Notes: generated from the sequence alone by a model not told the origin. A stretch of DNA of 64,000 nucleotides from JAXMAR01 sp046350295 (GCA_046350295.1 JAXMAR010000033.1:1-64000); one strand, 5' to 3'. Positions 24,791 through 33,425 are shown, counted from the first letter of the stretch. Program-made: numbers and translations.

Positions 24791-25189
24791 ATGCGTCGCC
24801 TCTTGGTTCTGCCTTTGCTCATCCCCGCGCTGCTGGCCTGTTCCGGCTGTGGCAGCGACTCGAAAAAGATCCCAACCGCCGCCGTGAAAGGAACCGTACA
24901 CATGGACGGCAAGCCGATGCCCTCCGGCGAGATCGCCTTCAGCATCACGGGCATGCCGGCGAAGCGGTTCGAGATCAAGGACGGGAGTTTTTCCGGCGAA
25001 GCCGACGAAGGCAAGAATCGGGTCGAGGTGCTTGCCTTCAAGGACGGGCCGCCGCTGACGACCGATACCGAGAAAAAACCGACAAAGATCAACATCATCC
25101 CGCCGAAATGGAACGCCGCCTCGACCCTGAGCGCGGAAGTGAAGGTCGGTGCGGCCAATGAGTTCAAGTTCGACATCACGTCCCGTTAG
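24791..25189 (+). CDS. Small lipoprotein, beta-sandwich type, paired with DUF1559 gene
   Basis: A 132-aa predicted lipoprotein. The signal sequence RRLLVLPLLIPALLACSGCG ends in a lipobox (ALLAC or CSGC). The mature part begins VKGTVHMDGKPMPSGEIAFS, a transthyretin or carboxypeptidase regulatory-like beta-sandwich opening that is very common in planctomycete lipoproteins encoded directly behind DUF1559 genes. ATG 24791 follows AGGAG. A role together with the pseudopilin at the cell envelope is inferred from the recurrent pairing only. Confidence 0.85.
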   Translation: MRRLLVLPLLIPALLACSGCGSDSKKIPTAAVKGTVHMDGKPMPSGEIAFSITGMPAKRFEIKDGSFSGEADEGKNRVEVLAFKDGPPLTTDTEKKPTKINIIPPKWNAASTLSAEVKVGAANEFKFDITSR

Positions 25190-25290
25190 GACACCCGCGT
25201 CGGTTTCTCGACCACCGCCGGCAAGCGTATCGTGAAGACGATGCCCTTGCCGGCGGCGTTTCCACCGTCGCGCCGGATTCCGACGCGGAC
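25186..25290 (-). pseudogene. Possible relic of a histidine kinase C-terminus
   Basis: On the minus strand the last 25 codons of this frame read GNAAGKGIVFTIRLPAVVE before the stop. This matches the G-x-G-T-x-F-x-x-x-L-P ending of HATPase_c domains in sensor kinases. The preceding text (VRVGIRRDGG) could be the strand before it, but the rest of the kinase is absent. Read as a decayed fragment; a chance match is possible. Confidence 0.35.
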
Positions 25291-25393
25291 GCGCAGACAC
25301 CGGCCGCAGCCGCCCGCAGCCGCCCGCGGCTGAACGGCAGGCCGGCGCCAAAGGCGCCGGCGCCGCATGCCAGCGGTCGCCCGTCGGCTTCGC

Positions 25394-25582
25394 TCACGCG
25401 TTCGGTTCGCCCAGCTTGGCGAGCAGGCCCTGGATGACCTGCCTGTCGTGGACGATATGCTCGCGATAGCTCGGCGTCTTGGTGCGATGCTCCTCGACGC
25501 GGGTCTCCTTGAGCGTCGCTTCCAGAAGTTCGCGTAGATAGCGGCGCTCATCCGAATTCAGGTTCACCGGTTGCTCGTTCAT
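25394..25582 (-). CDS. Small acidic helical protein (62 aa)
   Basis: A 62-aa protein with a strong ribosome site (GGAGGG) seven bases before ATG 25582. It is almost wholly helical and charged (DERRYLRELLEATLKETRVE, YREHIVHDRQVIQGLLAKLG), with no signal peptide and no cysteines. The family is not recognised. The strong translation signal and codon-like composition argue that it is genuinely expressed. It is divergent from the ArsC-like gene across a 155-bp spacer. Confidence 0.65.
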   Translation of the reverse strand: MNEQPVNLNSDERRYLRELLEATLKETRVEEHRTKTPSYREHIVHDRQVIQGLLAKLGEPNA

Positions 25583-25737
25583 GATTTGCCCTCCAAGGTG
25601 GTACATATATAGCTTAGGTGGGTTTCCCCCTCGAAAGGAAGCCGCAAAACCTCGCGCCGCGCTTTTCTCGCTTCCCGTCGTTGTCTGAAGGCCGCGCGGC
25701 GCACGCTTTTCCTGTGGAGAACACGGAGCAAGGCCGC

Positions 25738-26088
25738 ATGTCCCGTTCCGTCGATTGGCTCTATCAGCGCAAGTCCTGAATGTCGTGCAAGCGGGCTCAA
25801 GGGTTCCTTGAGCAGAACGCGCTCGGCGCCCGGGAAACGGTTGACGCGAGCAAGCAGCGCAAGGGCCGGGCCGACGCCCTGGCGCTGGCGCGGTCCGTCG
25901 CTCATGTCGTCATCGCCAGGGGCAAGAACCTGGTGCGCTTCGACCTGGCGAAGGATCGGCCCAGCGATGACATCCTGGCGTCACACCTCCTCGGCCCCAC
26001 GGGCAACTTGCGGGCGCCCGCCATCCGCAAGGGGAAAACCCTCTACGTCGGCTTCAGCGAGGAGGCCTACCGGGAACTGACGGCGTGA
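25738..26088 (+). CDS. ArsC/Spx-family thioredoxin-fold protein with in-frame UGA: probable selenoprotein
   Basis: Reading through TGA at 25777-25779 gives 116 residues: MSRSVDWLYQRKS, then Sec14, then MSCKRAQGFLEQNALG onward. The U-M-S-C-K-R-A motif aligns with the redox motif C-x-x-C-R-K-A of Spx/ArsC proteins, so the UGA falls exactly on the catalytic Cys position. The rest is typical of ArsC-like proteins (FDLAKDRPSDD, GPTGNLRAPAIRKGKTLYVG). GGAGCAAGG lies upstream of ATG 25738, and the frame before the UGA is in register with the part after it. A hairpin with a G-starting loop follows the UGA at the distance expected of a bacterial SECIS. If the UGA were a stop, the downstream ATG 25780 would give a protein without its N-terminal strand and redox residue. 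ArsC-like selenoproteins are known in bacteria. Function: probably thiol/selenol redox chemistry; the substrate need not be arsenate. Confidence 0.85.
25795..25813 (+). promoter_or_regulatory. Candidate bacterial SECIS element
   Basis: A perfect 8-bp stem GCTCAAGG (25795-25802) / CCTTGAGC (25806-25813) with apical loop GTT. The loop begins 23 bases after the UGA and its first base is G, matching the described bacterial SECIS pattern (loop about 16-37 nt after the UGA, G in the first two loop positions). SelB would bind here to insert selenocysteine. Confidence 0.75.
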
Positions 26089-26637
26089 CGTTTGTGCCGA
26101 CTTTGCCGTGCGTTCCGCCAGCCGCCGAAGTCATGACGCCATTCCGCGACGATTTCCCTCGCGAGCGGAGCCGTTTCCGGGTACAAACGCTGGCGGCGCG
26201 GCGCCCGCGGGGCCCGGGGCGCCGCGCGACGCGGTCCGCATGTCCGGCATACGCCGACCGGCTCGCGCCCGGACCATCGGAAAATCATGAGGAGGCTATT
26301 GCTGGCGGACGGGGGGTGTGTTACAAAAAAACCGAGACGGGGTGTGCAGACAGGCCCGGACCACGGGCCGCGTGCGATCCGATTTCCCCTCCTTTCAGCG
26401 CGGGCCGGGCACGACGCTCAGGCTCGGATCGTGACACACAGTTCAGGACGACCCAGAGGCGATTTCCGGTAGGCCGCTCGCGGTTGCGGGCGGCCAGGGT
26501 TTGCAAACCGCCTCTTGCCCCACATTTGACGACGTTCGCTGTGACAGCCGGCGGCCCGTGGCTGCGCTCGCCCGCCGCCACGGCGATGATAATGAATTCC
26601 CGAGATCGAACCTTCTGAACTGCGAGGTCCTCCTGCG
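26089..26637. other. Spacer without recognised gene
   Basis: This 549-bp stretch lies between the ArsC-like and vWA genes. It contains a GC palindrome near 26195-26235 (GGCGCCGCG type) and short open frames on both strands that lack ribosome sites and plausible composition. No RNA gene or terminator with a T-tract is seen. The promoter of the vWA gene probably lies in its last 150 bp. Confidence 0.4.
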
Positions 26638-27927
26638 ATGGCCAAGATCCATGTCGAACGCATGATGCACCGCAACAGCATAGCCGTCACCGGCGAGTCG
26701 GCCGCCAGCTATGCCCTCATCAAGCTCATCCCCTCCGGCCTGGGGGACGGAACCGAGAAGCCGGTGCCTCTCAATATCGCCTTGGCGCTCGACGTCTCCG
26801 GCTCCATGTACGAGGAGGACGGCACGGGCATCAGCCGTCTCAAGCGCGTCCAGGACGCGGCGATCTCCGCCCTCGGCCAGCTCAAACCCGAGGACACGCT
26901 CTCGATCGTCGCCTTCGCGCACAACGCGCTCGTCCTGTTGCCCCCCACCGAGATTGCCGACCGCGGCAAGATCGAGAACGTCATCAAGCAGATCGACATG
27001 TACGACGTCGATCCGGGCGGCACGGCGATGAACGACGGCATGCGCCTGGCCCTCGATGAGCTCGAGAAGAACGCCGGGACCGGCACCCTGAGTCAGCTCC
27101 TTGTCCTCACCGACGGGGAGACCTCCGGCGAGCAGGAATGCCGGCAGCTCGCCCAACGCGCCGCCGAGACGAAGATCAACGTCGGCCTCATGGGCGTCGG
27201 CCTCGACTGGAAGGCCAGCCTCATCAAGGACCTCGCCAGCCTGTCCAACGGCACGTGGCACTACATCGACACGCAGCAGGCTTCCGAGGCCAAACGCATC
27301 TTCGTCGAGGCCTTCACCGCCATCGCCCACGCCGCCTTCACCAACGTCGAGATGCACCTGCGGCCCATGAAGGACATCAAGATCAAGCGCGTCCGCCAGG
27401 TCGTGCCCGAGATCCGCGAAATGAAATGCGACGAGCCGGAAGAGCGGCACATGATGGCGCAGCTCGGCACGCTCGAGAAGGACAAGTCGCCGCGCTATGT
27501 CCTCGACATGAGCCTGCCCAAGCGGCCCGACGGCAAGTACGTCATCGCGCAGCTGGAGATCACCTACGAGGTCGGCTCCACCGGCAAGCGCGAGACCACC
27601 GGCATGATCCCCCTCGAGATGACCTACACCTCCGCCGGCCACGGCTACATCAACGCCGAGGTCGCCCGTCACATCGACGAGGTGCAGATCTTCGAGATGA
27701 ACAACAACCTGCAGGCCGCCATCGCCAAGAACGACCAGGCGGCGATCAAGGTGGTCGCCGAGCAGATCGAGAAGAAGGGGGAGGTCATGGGCAAGCGCGC
27801 CGCCAAGAAGACCATGCTTGCCAAGCAGGTCCTGCAGGAACTCAACGCCGGCGGCCGCGTCTCCAAGAAGACGCAGCTCGCCCTCGAAGATTCCGCCCGC
27901 ATGGCCGACGAAATGCCGCCTTCGTAG
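26638..27927 (+). CDS. Cytoplasmic von Willebrand factor A domain protein
   Basis: A 429-aa protein without signal peptide or membrane helix. The vWA domain (about residues 42-230) has a complete MIDAS: DVSGSMYEE, Thr in PGGTAMNDG, and LTDGETSGEQE. A beta-rich segment (about 240-330) and a helical tail (about 345-429, NNNLQAAIAKNDQAAIKVVA) follow. MIDAS domains bind partner proteins through a metal ion. The zinc-ribbon/FHA gene is downstream on the same strand, separated by a composite palindromic element, and the two may act together as they do in several bacterial signalling loci. The ATG at 26638 follows GAGG. Confidence 0.92.
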   Translation: MAKIHVERMMHRNSIAVTGESAASYALIKLIPSGLGDGTEKPVPLNIALALDVSGSMYEEDGTGISRLKRVQDAAISALGQLKPEDTLSIVAFAHNALVLLPPTEIADRGKIENVIKQIDMYDVDPGGTAMNDGMRLALDELEKNAGTGTLSQLLVLTDGETSGEQECRQLAQRAAETKINVGLMGVGLDWKASLIKDLASLSNGTWHYIDTQQASEAKRIFVEAFTAIAHAAFTNVEMHLRPMKDIKIKRVRQVVPEIREMKCDEPEERHMMAQLGTLEKDKSPRYVLDMSLPKRPDGKYVIAQLEITYEVGSTGKRETTGMIPLEMTYTSAGHGYINAEVARHIDEVQIFEMNNNLQAAIAKNDQAAIKVVAEQIEKKGEVMGKRAAKKTMLAKQVLQELNAGGRVSKKTQLALEDSARMADEMPPS

Positions 27928-27943
27928 CGACATGCACCAATGC

Positions 27944-28008
27944 GTAGCCGAAGTCGTGAGACTTCGGAGGACCGCGACGCCGGGCTGAACTCTGGCGAGT
28001 TCAGCTAC
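27944..28008. repeat. Composite two-hairpin element, copy C
   Basis: Outer GTAGC (27944-27948) and GCTAC (28004-28008) enclose a hairpin with arms CCGAAGTC/GACTTCGG (27948-27967, loop GTGA) and a hairpin with arms CTGAACTC/GAGTTCAG (27985-28004, loop TGGC). The order of the two hairpins is reversed relative to copy B, as if the element were inverted. Confidence 0.8.
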
Positions 28009-28087
28009 GGATCGCGGATAGAGAACAAGAGTCCCCAGCGCAGTCAACTAGCCGCTGCCTCGGATCCATCTGGAGGTTGAGTTTATC

Positions 28088-28915
28088 ATGATCAAGTGTC
28101 CGTTCTGTGGCTTCGACAACGAAGAAGGCGCACTCTTTTGCGAGCAGTGCAAGTCGGATCTGAGCAGCGTGGCGCCGGCCCCCGCGCCGGCGCTCCTGCC
28201 GCCGGTCCATCATCCCGAGCCCCACGCTCCCGCGGCACACCCCGAGCCCCACGCTCCCCCGCCGCCGCACCACGAGCCGCACGCTCCGATCCCGTTCGCG
28301 GCCGAGGAGCACGTGCCGCTGGCCGCGGTGGTCGAAGCCGCGCCGCTGCCCGAAGAGATCCCGCTGGCGCCCGTCGTCGAGGAGCACGTCCCGCTGGCCG
28401 CCGTCATCGAGGCGGCCCCCGTGATTGAAGCGCCCCCGGTCATCGAAGCGCCTCCCGCGCCGGCCCCCGCGCCGCCGCCCCCCCCGGCGCCCGAACCCGT
28501 CGCCCAAGCGCCGACTCCGGCTCCCACGCCCGCCCCGGCCCCTGCGCCGGCCCCCGCTGCCGCGGGCAAAGCGCCTCCGCCCGCCGGCTCCGAGCCCAAG
28601 CTCCTCGTTATCCGCGGCGCCAAGGTAAACGCCGAGTTCCCCATCTACCCGGGCCAGAACTTCATCGGCCGCGCCGACGAGAAGCCCGTCGACATCGACC
28701 TCGAAGATCAAGAGCCGCCGGACCGCGTCTGGACCTCCAGGCAGCACGCCGTCCTCGAATGGGACGACGCCGCCGGCTCGTTGACGCTCGAAGACCTCAA
28801 CAGCTCCAACGGCACCTACCTGAACCGCGGCCGCGTCTACCCGGGCCAGAAGCAATCGCTCATGGTCGGCGACGTAATCCAGATCGGCACCATCCATCTG
28901 CGCGTCAAGGTGTAG
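28088..28915 (+). CDS. Zinc-ribbon + Pro/Ala linker + FHA domain protein
   Basis: A 275-aa protein in three parts. Residues 1-25 form a zinc ribbon (CPFCG...CEQC). Residues about 30-165 are a low-complexity Pro/Ala/Glu/His linker with repeated HPEPHAP-like and EEHVPLAAV-like units. Residues about 175-275 are an FHA domain, with the phosphothreonine-binding signature visible as IGRADE, SRQHAVLEW and LEDLNSSNGTYLNRG. FHA domains recognise phosphothreonine made by Ser/Thr kinases such as the one at 38764-40494. Downstream of the vWA gene; a terminator follows. The ribosome site GGAGG is at 28073-28077. Confidence 0.93.
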   Translation: MIKCPFCGFDNEEGALFCEQCKSDLSSVAPAPAPALLPPVHHPEPHAPAAHPEPHAPPPPHHEPHAPIPFAAEEHVPLAAVVEAAPLPEEIPLAPVVEEHVPLAAVIEAAPVIEAPPVIEAPPAPAPAPPPPPAPEPVAQAPTPAPTPAPAPAPAPAAAGKAPPPAGSEPKLLVIRGAKVNAEFPIYPGQNFIGRADEKPVDIDLEDQEPPDRVWTSRQHAVLEWDDAAGSLTLEDLNSSNGTYLNRGRVYPGQKQSLMVGDVIQIGTIHLRVKV

Positions 28916-28939
28916 CCGGTTCGCTTCGGCAAACGCGTG

Positions 28940-28972
28940 AAGCCCACGGTCGTATCCCGTGGGCTTTTTTTT
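28940..28972 (+). terminator. Rho-independent terminator after FHA gene
   Basis: Arms AAGCCCACGG (28940-28949) and CCGTGGGCTT (28957-28966) with a 7-base loop and eight T residues following. It lies 24 bp past the FHA gene stop and ends the vWA-FHA unit. Confidence 0.92.
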
Positions 28973-29437
28973 GGCTCATCCGGTTTTCGTGTGTTGTCCT
29001 CGCCGGCCGCCTCGCGGAGCCCAAGGACATCCGCCAAGGGAGCCGCCTCTCGAACTTTGCGATGGCCGCCTCACGCGAACAGAGCCGCTCTTCATTTTTT
29101 GCCCGCAATGTTTTTGCCTCTGGCATTAGCCGCAGAAGACAGCGAGGTGGCCGACGAGTTCGAACGGAGGACGGTCACCCTTCAGGCAAAAAATTGGGGG
29201 CAAAAAAATAAATAAAAACGGAAGAGGGAGCACTGTGGGAAGTTGACATCTGCGGCTCATCATATTCCTACCTGAATGTTTTTGCCGTTCGAATTCAACG
29301 GGAACGGGATACCGCGGCAAATGACTCCACCCGGAAGCCAAAACGCGCGTTTCCCGTATGAGCCTTTTTTTTGTTACCTGAGCGACACCACGCACCGGAG
29401 AACAATTCTCCGTTCTCGGTTCTCCGTTCCTGCCGTT
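28973..29437. other. Spacer without recognised gene, partly AT-rich
   Basis: This 465-bp stretch lies between the FHA terminator and the 3' end of the glycoside hydrolase gene. Around 29185-29215 is an A-rich tract. Near 29396-29425 a GGAGAA-TTG-TTCTCC hairpin and a repeated GTTCTCCGTTC string may end transcription of the minus-strand gene. A TTGACA string at 29242 has no fitting -10. No coding frame is convincing. Confidence 0.4.
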
Positions 29438-32400
29438 TCACCAGCGGAAGAAGCGATAGGGATCGTCCCATTCTTCCGGCATGTCGAGGTAGAAGCCGTC
29501 GAGCCAGCGCTCTTCCATTCCTTTCACGGGGGCGCGGACCCGCGCCAGCAGCGGCGTCGCCGCGGCGGCGCCCAGGTTCGCCGTCAGGCGCGTGACCAGA
29601 CAGGAGGCGCGGCGGAAGGTGCGTTTGAGGTTCATCTGCTTCTTCGGATCAAACTCCCACGGCACGAGCTGACAGAAGACAACGGCCCCATCCTTGCTCC
29701 GCGCCAGCACGCCGTCGCCCACAAGGTCTGGGCCCCCGGCGACGAGCGGCAGCGTGCGCGGGTTGCGGTTGTGTACGTCGGCGGGACCGACACCGGCCAG
29801 CGGCGAAGTGCGCGAGAACGGCTCGAAGAATGCCGCGATGTGTTCGGCGTTCTTCGTCGTCATCGTGAAGGGCGCCCAGCCCTTGGTCTCGGCTCCGCTC
29901 AGTCCGAGAGCGAGGATGCGGCCACCCCGCTCGAGCGCCGCCGCCACGGCGGCGCCGTCGCCGGCCAGCGCTTTGCTGCCGCCGGGGCCAACGACAAGCA
30001 GGCTGCCGGCGGTCATCTTGCCCGAGGCGAAATCCCGCGGCACGAAGCCGCACGCTTCGAGATGGCGTTTGCCCGTGGGGTCGCCGGCATAAACAAGCTC
30101 GCGTGCGGCGCCGGGTTTCCAGGCCGACGCGTGGGTCAGGATATTGCGGATCAGGGCGTGGGCGGCCGGGTCGTTCTCGGTGCGGCCGGTGACATCCAGC
30201 TGACAGAAGAGGACCATGCCCTTGCCTTCGCGGTACTCCAGGAGCGGGCTGTATTGCAGGCTGTAGCCGCCGTCGATGATGGAGAGGAAATCGCCGCGCG
30301 CCGGGCGCTCGATCAAGACGGAGGCGACGTTACCGCGGCAGCCGCAGCGCCAGACGTGGGGCACATCGATGCCGCACCACTTGACCGTGGGTCCGTGGCG
30401 CGGCCGGAGAGTGTAAGCCAGACGGGGCGAGAGCAGTGTCGCCGCGCCGCGCCAGTCGCGCAGATGCTCCGCCCGTAGACCGGCGAGGAGGGGATGATCG
30501 GAAACGCGTGGGAAGACCTCGCGCAGGCCGTACTCGGCGACGCGAAAACCGAAGCGGTCCTGGAGCACATCTGCCGTCTGCTCGAAAACGACAACCTTGA
30601 GGCCGTCGCGTACGCGGTCGACATTGGGGCCTGGACCGGTGGGCGTCAGCGCGCCTTTGCCGATGATCAGCAGGTCGTAACCCGACAGGTCCGTGTCCGC
30701 CTTGACGGAGTCAAACGGCGTCTTGAGCCCGGCCAGCAACTTTGTGGTCTCCCCCTTCGGATCGAACAACGCGATTCTCGCCTTGGGCGTCTCGGTCGCT
30801 GCACGAGGCAAGACATGGATTGTGAAGGTATCCTCCTGCTTCTCGCCGGAGCCGAAGCGAACGGTCGCGGTCAGATCGTACGCGCCCGGCGCGAGCGTGG
30901 CGGGCAACTCGAAGCGCAAGGGGATGCGCTTCTGTTCGCCGGTCGGGACGGAGACCTTCGTGCCCCTCTTGGAGAGCTTCCACGCCCAGGCGCAGTCGCA
31001 CGCAACGGTCTCGCGCGAGTTGTTGACGATGATGAGCTGTTTCTCGACCGTCTCGCCGGGCAGATAGGTGTGGCCGCGGCTGGTGAAATCCCCGGGCGGG
31101 CCGGCGATGTACGCGAGGAGCGGGCGATTGTTGCGATACAGCGCTTCGGCGGCGGCAGTCGGCTGCCAGTCGGAAGATTCGAAGTCGGTGATCATCTGCC
31201 AGTTGCGACGCTCGGTGTAGTCGGCGCTGAAGCCGGGTTTTTGCAGGGCGTCCCAGTCGACCTTGAAATCGCGGCGACCCCCGGCGACGCCGGGTTTGAG
31301 CTTCCAGAAAAGGTGGTGTTCCCATGGCGACGTCGCGGACACGCCCCAGGTGCGGAAGGCGCGCCAGTTGTCGGTGATGTAGCGGGCGAAGATCTCCTCG
31401 CGCTCGACGAAGTCGGCGGAGCCCACCTGGTGCGGGTAATCCCAGCGATGCCAGAGGGCGCCCTTGCGGAACTGCCCGGCCTCCCAGCGGAGGTTGCGCG
31501 CCTCGGCGGGGCTGATGCGGAAGGCGCGGTCGCCCACGAATTGCGAATTCCACTCGGCCAGGCAGAACTCCCAGGGAACCTTGGCGCTGCCGAAGGAGCG
31601 CTCCCCCTTGTACCAGCCGCGGTACATCGTCCAGTCCCACGAGAAGGGGACGCCGTATTCGACGAGGAAGACCGGCTTGACCCCCTCGGTCGCCCAGTGC
31701 CCGAACCAGTCGCACATCTCCTGGACCGGCGCGAAATTCACGTAGAAGTTGCATGTGTGCATCGAGCCGAGATCGCCGGAGGAATGGTGATAGACGACCC
31801 GGCTCGGGTCGAGCCGCTTGACGATCGCCTCGGCTCGCAGCGCCAGCTTGGCGTTGTTCTTCGACCAGGGCTCGTCGCGCGGTTCCTTGAGACCGTCGAT
31901 GCGGTCGGGGTTCATGTCGTCGGCGTAGCCGGTGGCGTTGTGGCTCATGGAATAGGCGACGACGGCGGGATGGTTCTGCGCTGCCTGGACGAAGAAGGCG
32001 GCATGGCGGACGTAGCCGTTGATGGCGTCGGCGTCGCGCGCCTTCCAGTCGTAATGGGAAAAGTGGGGCTGCGACAGGGCGACGAGCATGCCGACGTCGT
32101 CCGCGGCGCGCAGGACCTCGGTGAAGCTGACGTGCGAGCCCGGCTCGCAACCGTAATTGTGCGTGTAGACGAAGTTGATACCGAAGCTCTGGAGGCGCTT
32201 CAGCGTTTCCCGCGCCCCTTCATACGACGCGGTCCGGGCGCCGATCTGGGCGCTGTCGAGCGGGACGGCGGAGAGGTAGAGCCGCGTGCCGTTGAGATAG
32301 AAATCCTTGCCGTCGATCCAGAACTCGCGGAAGCCGAAACGGACGGGATAAAGGGCGTCGAGAACCTTGTCCTTCGCGACGAGCGTCACCTGCGCCTCGA

Positions 32401-33331
32401 GCTGGTTGCCCGGCGTATGGATGTCCCAGAGTTTTTCGGGGCGCCATTTCTCGGCGCCGCTAAAGCGGCCCTTGTCGAGGTCGGCGCCCGTGAAGGTCTT
32501 GCTGGTGAAGGAGTGTACGGTACGGTCGCCGGCGCGGATCTGGAAGCGCAGCGCGTATGGTTCATCCTTCGCGAGGTCCGCGAGCGCCGCCTCGAAGCGG
32601 ACCTCTCCACGGCGTACCGACGTATCGAACGTGATAGTGCTGAGGCGTGGGTTCGCCGGCTCGCTCGTGAGGAAGACGTCGCCGCACAGGCCGCGCCGGT
32701 CCACGTTCCCCTTCACCTCGCGCGCGGTGTTGGTGTCGGTGTAGGAGAGGAGGACGCCCTTGAGCGGCAGCGCGGTGACGTGGAGGCTGAGGACGTGTTT
32801 TCCGCCCGGCTTGCACACGTCGCTGAGATCGACGGCGCCGGCGGGGAAGCGCACCTCGCCGGCCTTCTTGCCGTCCACGAACACGACCGCGAGGGAGTTG
32901 ACGTATTCGAGCGACAGGGAGATGCGGCGGCCGGTCCAATCTTTGGGGACAGTGAACTCGCGCTGATACCACGCGGCGCGCAGGCCGCGAACGTCGGCGC
33001 CTTTCCAGGCCGGATGGGCGAACAGCGTCTGCGTGTCCTCCTGGATGTAGCTCGAAGCGCCGGGCCAGAAGCCGGGAGCTTTGAAGAACCCCCAGCGATC
33101 CGTGGGCACGGCGCCGACGGCTTCCGACGCCGGTTGCCAGCGCCACAGGCCGTTGAGGCATACGCGCTCCCGCGTCGGCGTTGTGTCGCGCTGCGCCTTG
33201 CCGAGGTCCCAGACGGCCTTGACGCCGGGGGGAAGCGGAGCGTCAGGCAGCGGAGCGTCGGCCGCGGCGGCCGTTGTTACCGCGAGACACAGCGCCCATC
33301 CCGACACGAGGAGGCGACGTTTGGCTGTCAT
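29438..33331 (-). CDS. Secreted glycoside hydrolase family 2-like protein, acid/base residue replaced
   Basis: A 1297-aa exported protein with a signal peptide (RLLVSGWALCLAVTTAAAAD). Residues about 50-210 form the GH2 sugar-binding jelly roll (WKGADVRGLRAAWYQREFTVPKD). Immunoglobulin-like and TIM-barrel domains follow (ARETLKRLQSFGINFVYTHN, VFLVEYGVPF), and from about 760 on there are beta-sandwich and glutamine-amidotransferase-like segments. The nucleophile Glu558 is present in VEYG. The usual acid/base pair Asn-Glu at the end of strand 4 (WSLGNE) reads YSMSHN (residues 460-465), so the acid/base Glu is Asn. The start at 33331 follows AGAGGG. It probably acts on polysaccharide outside the cytoplasm if active; the specificity is unknown. 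It is upstream of nothing on its strand, with the LRR gene behind it. Confidence 0.85.
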   Translation of the reverse strand: MTAKRRLLVSGWALCLAVTTAAAADAPLPDAPLPPGVKAVWDLGKAQRDTTPTRERVCLNGLWRWQPASEAVGAVPTDRWGFFKAPGFWPGASSYIQEDTQTLFAHPAWKGADVRGLRAAWYQREFTVPKDWTGRRISLSLEYVNSLAVVFVDGKKAGEVRFPAGAVDLSDVCKPGGKHVLSLHVTALPLKGVLLSYTDTNTAREVKGNVDRRGLCGDVFLTSEPANPRLSTITFDTSVRRGEVRFEAALADLAKDEPYALRFQIRAGDRTVHSFTSKTFTGADLDKGRFSGAEKWRPEKLWDIHTPGNQLEAQVTLVAKDKVLDALYPVRFGFREFWIDGKDFYLNGTRLYLSAVPLDSAQIGARTASYEGARETLKRLQSFGINFVYTHNYGCEPGSHVSFTEVLRAADDVGMLVALSQPHFSHYDWKARDADAINGYVRHAAFFVQAAQNHPAVVAYSMSHNATGYADDMNPDRIDGLKEPRDEPWSKNNAKLALRAEAIVKRLDPSRVVYHHSSGDLGSMHTCNFYVNFAPVQEMCDWFGHWATEGVKPVFLVEYGVPFSWDWTMYRGWYKGERSFGSAKVPWEFCLAEWNSQFVGDRAFRISPAEARNLRWEAGQFRKGALWHRWDYPHQVGSADFVEREEIFARYITDNWRAFRTWGVSATSPWEHHLFWKLKPGVAGGRRDFKVDWDALQKPGFSADYTERRNWQMITDFESSDWQPTAAAEALYRNNRPLLAYIAGPPGDFTSRGHTYLPGETVEKQLIIVNNSRETVACDCAWAWKLSKRGTKVSVPTGEQKRIPLRFELPATLAPGAYDLTATVRFGSGEKQEDTFTIHVLPRAATETPKARIALFDPKGETTKLLAGLKTPFDSVKADTDLSGYDLLIIGKGALTPTGPGPNVDRVRDGLKVVVFEQTADVLQDRFGFRVAEYGLREVFPRVSDHPLLAGLRAEHLRDWRGAATLLSPRLAYTLRPRHGPTVKWCGIDVPHVWRCGCRGNVASVLIERPARGDFLSIIDGGYSLQYSPLLEYREGKGMVLFCQLDVTGRTENDPAAHALIRNILTHASAWKPGAARELVYAGDPTGKRHLEACGFVPRDFASGKMTAGSLLVVGPGGSKALAGDGAAVAAALERGGRILALGLSGAETKGWAPFTMTTKNAEHIAAFFEPFSRTSPLAGVGPADVHNRNPRTLPLVAGGPDLVGDGVLARSKDGAVVFCQLVPWEFDPKKQMNLKRTFRRASCLVTRLTANLGAAAATPLLARVRAPVKGMEERWLDGFYLDMPEEWDDPYRFFRW

Positions 33332-33425
33332 GGCGCCCTCTGGAACGTGAGCCGCGGCGCGCCAACTGGCGCCGCGCATGCCAGGGTAACGGCGCGGCCG
33401 CCGCTCCACAACCGGAAAGCCTTCG

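Noticed and set aside
26190..26240. GC palindrome as terminator or RNA gene
   Set aside because: There is no T-tract and no recognisable RNA fold; long GC palindromes arise easily in sequence of this composition.
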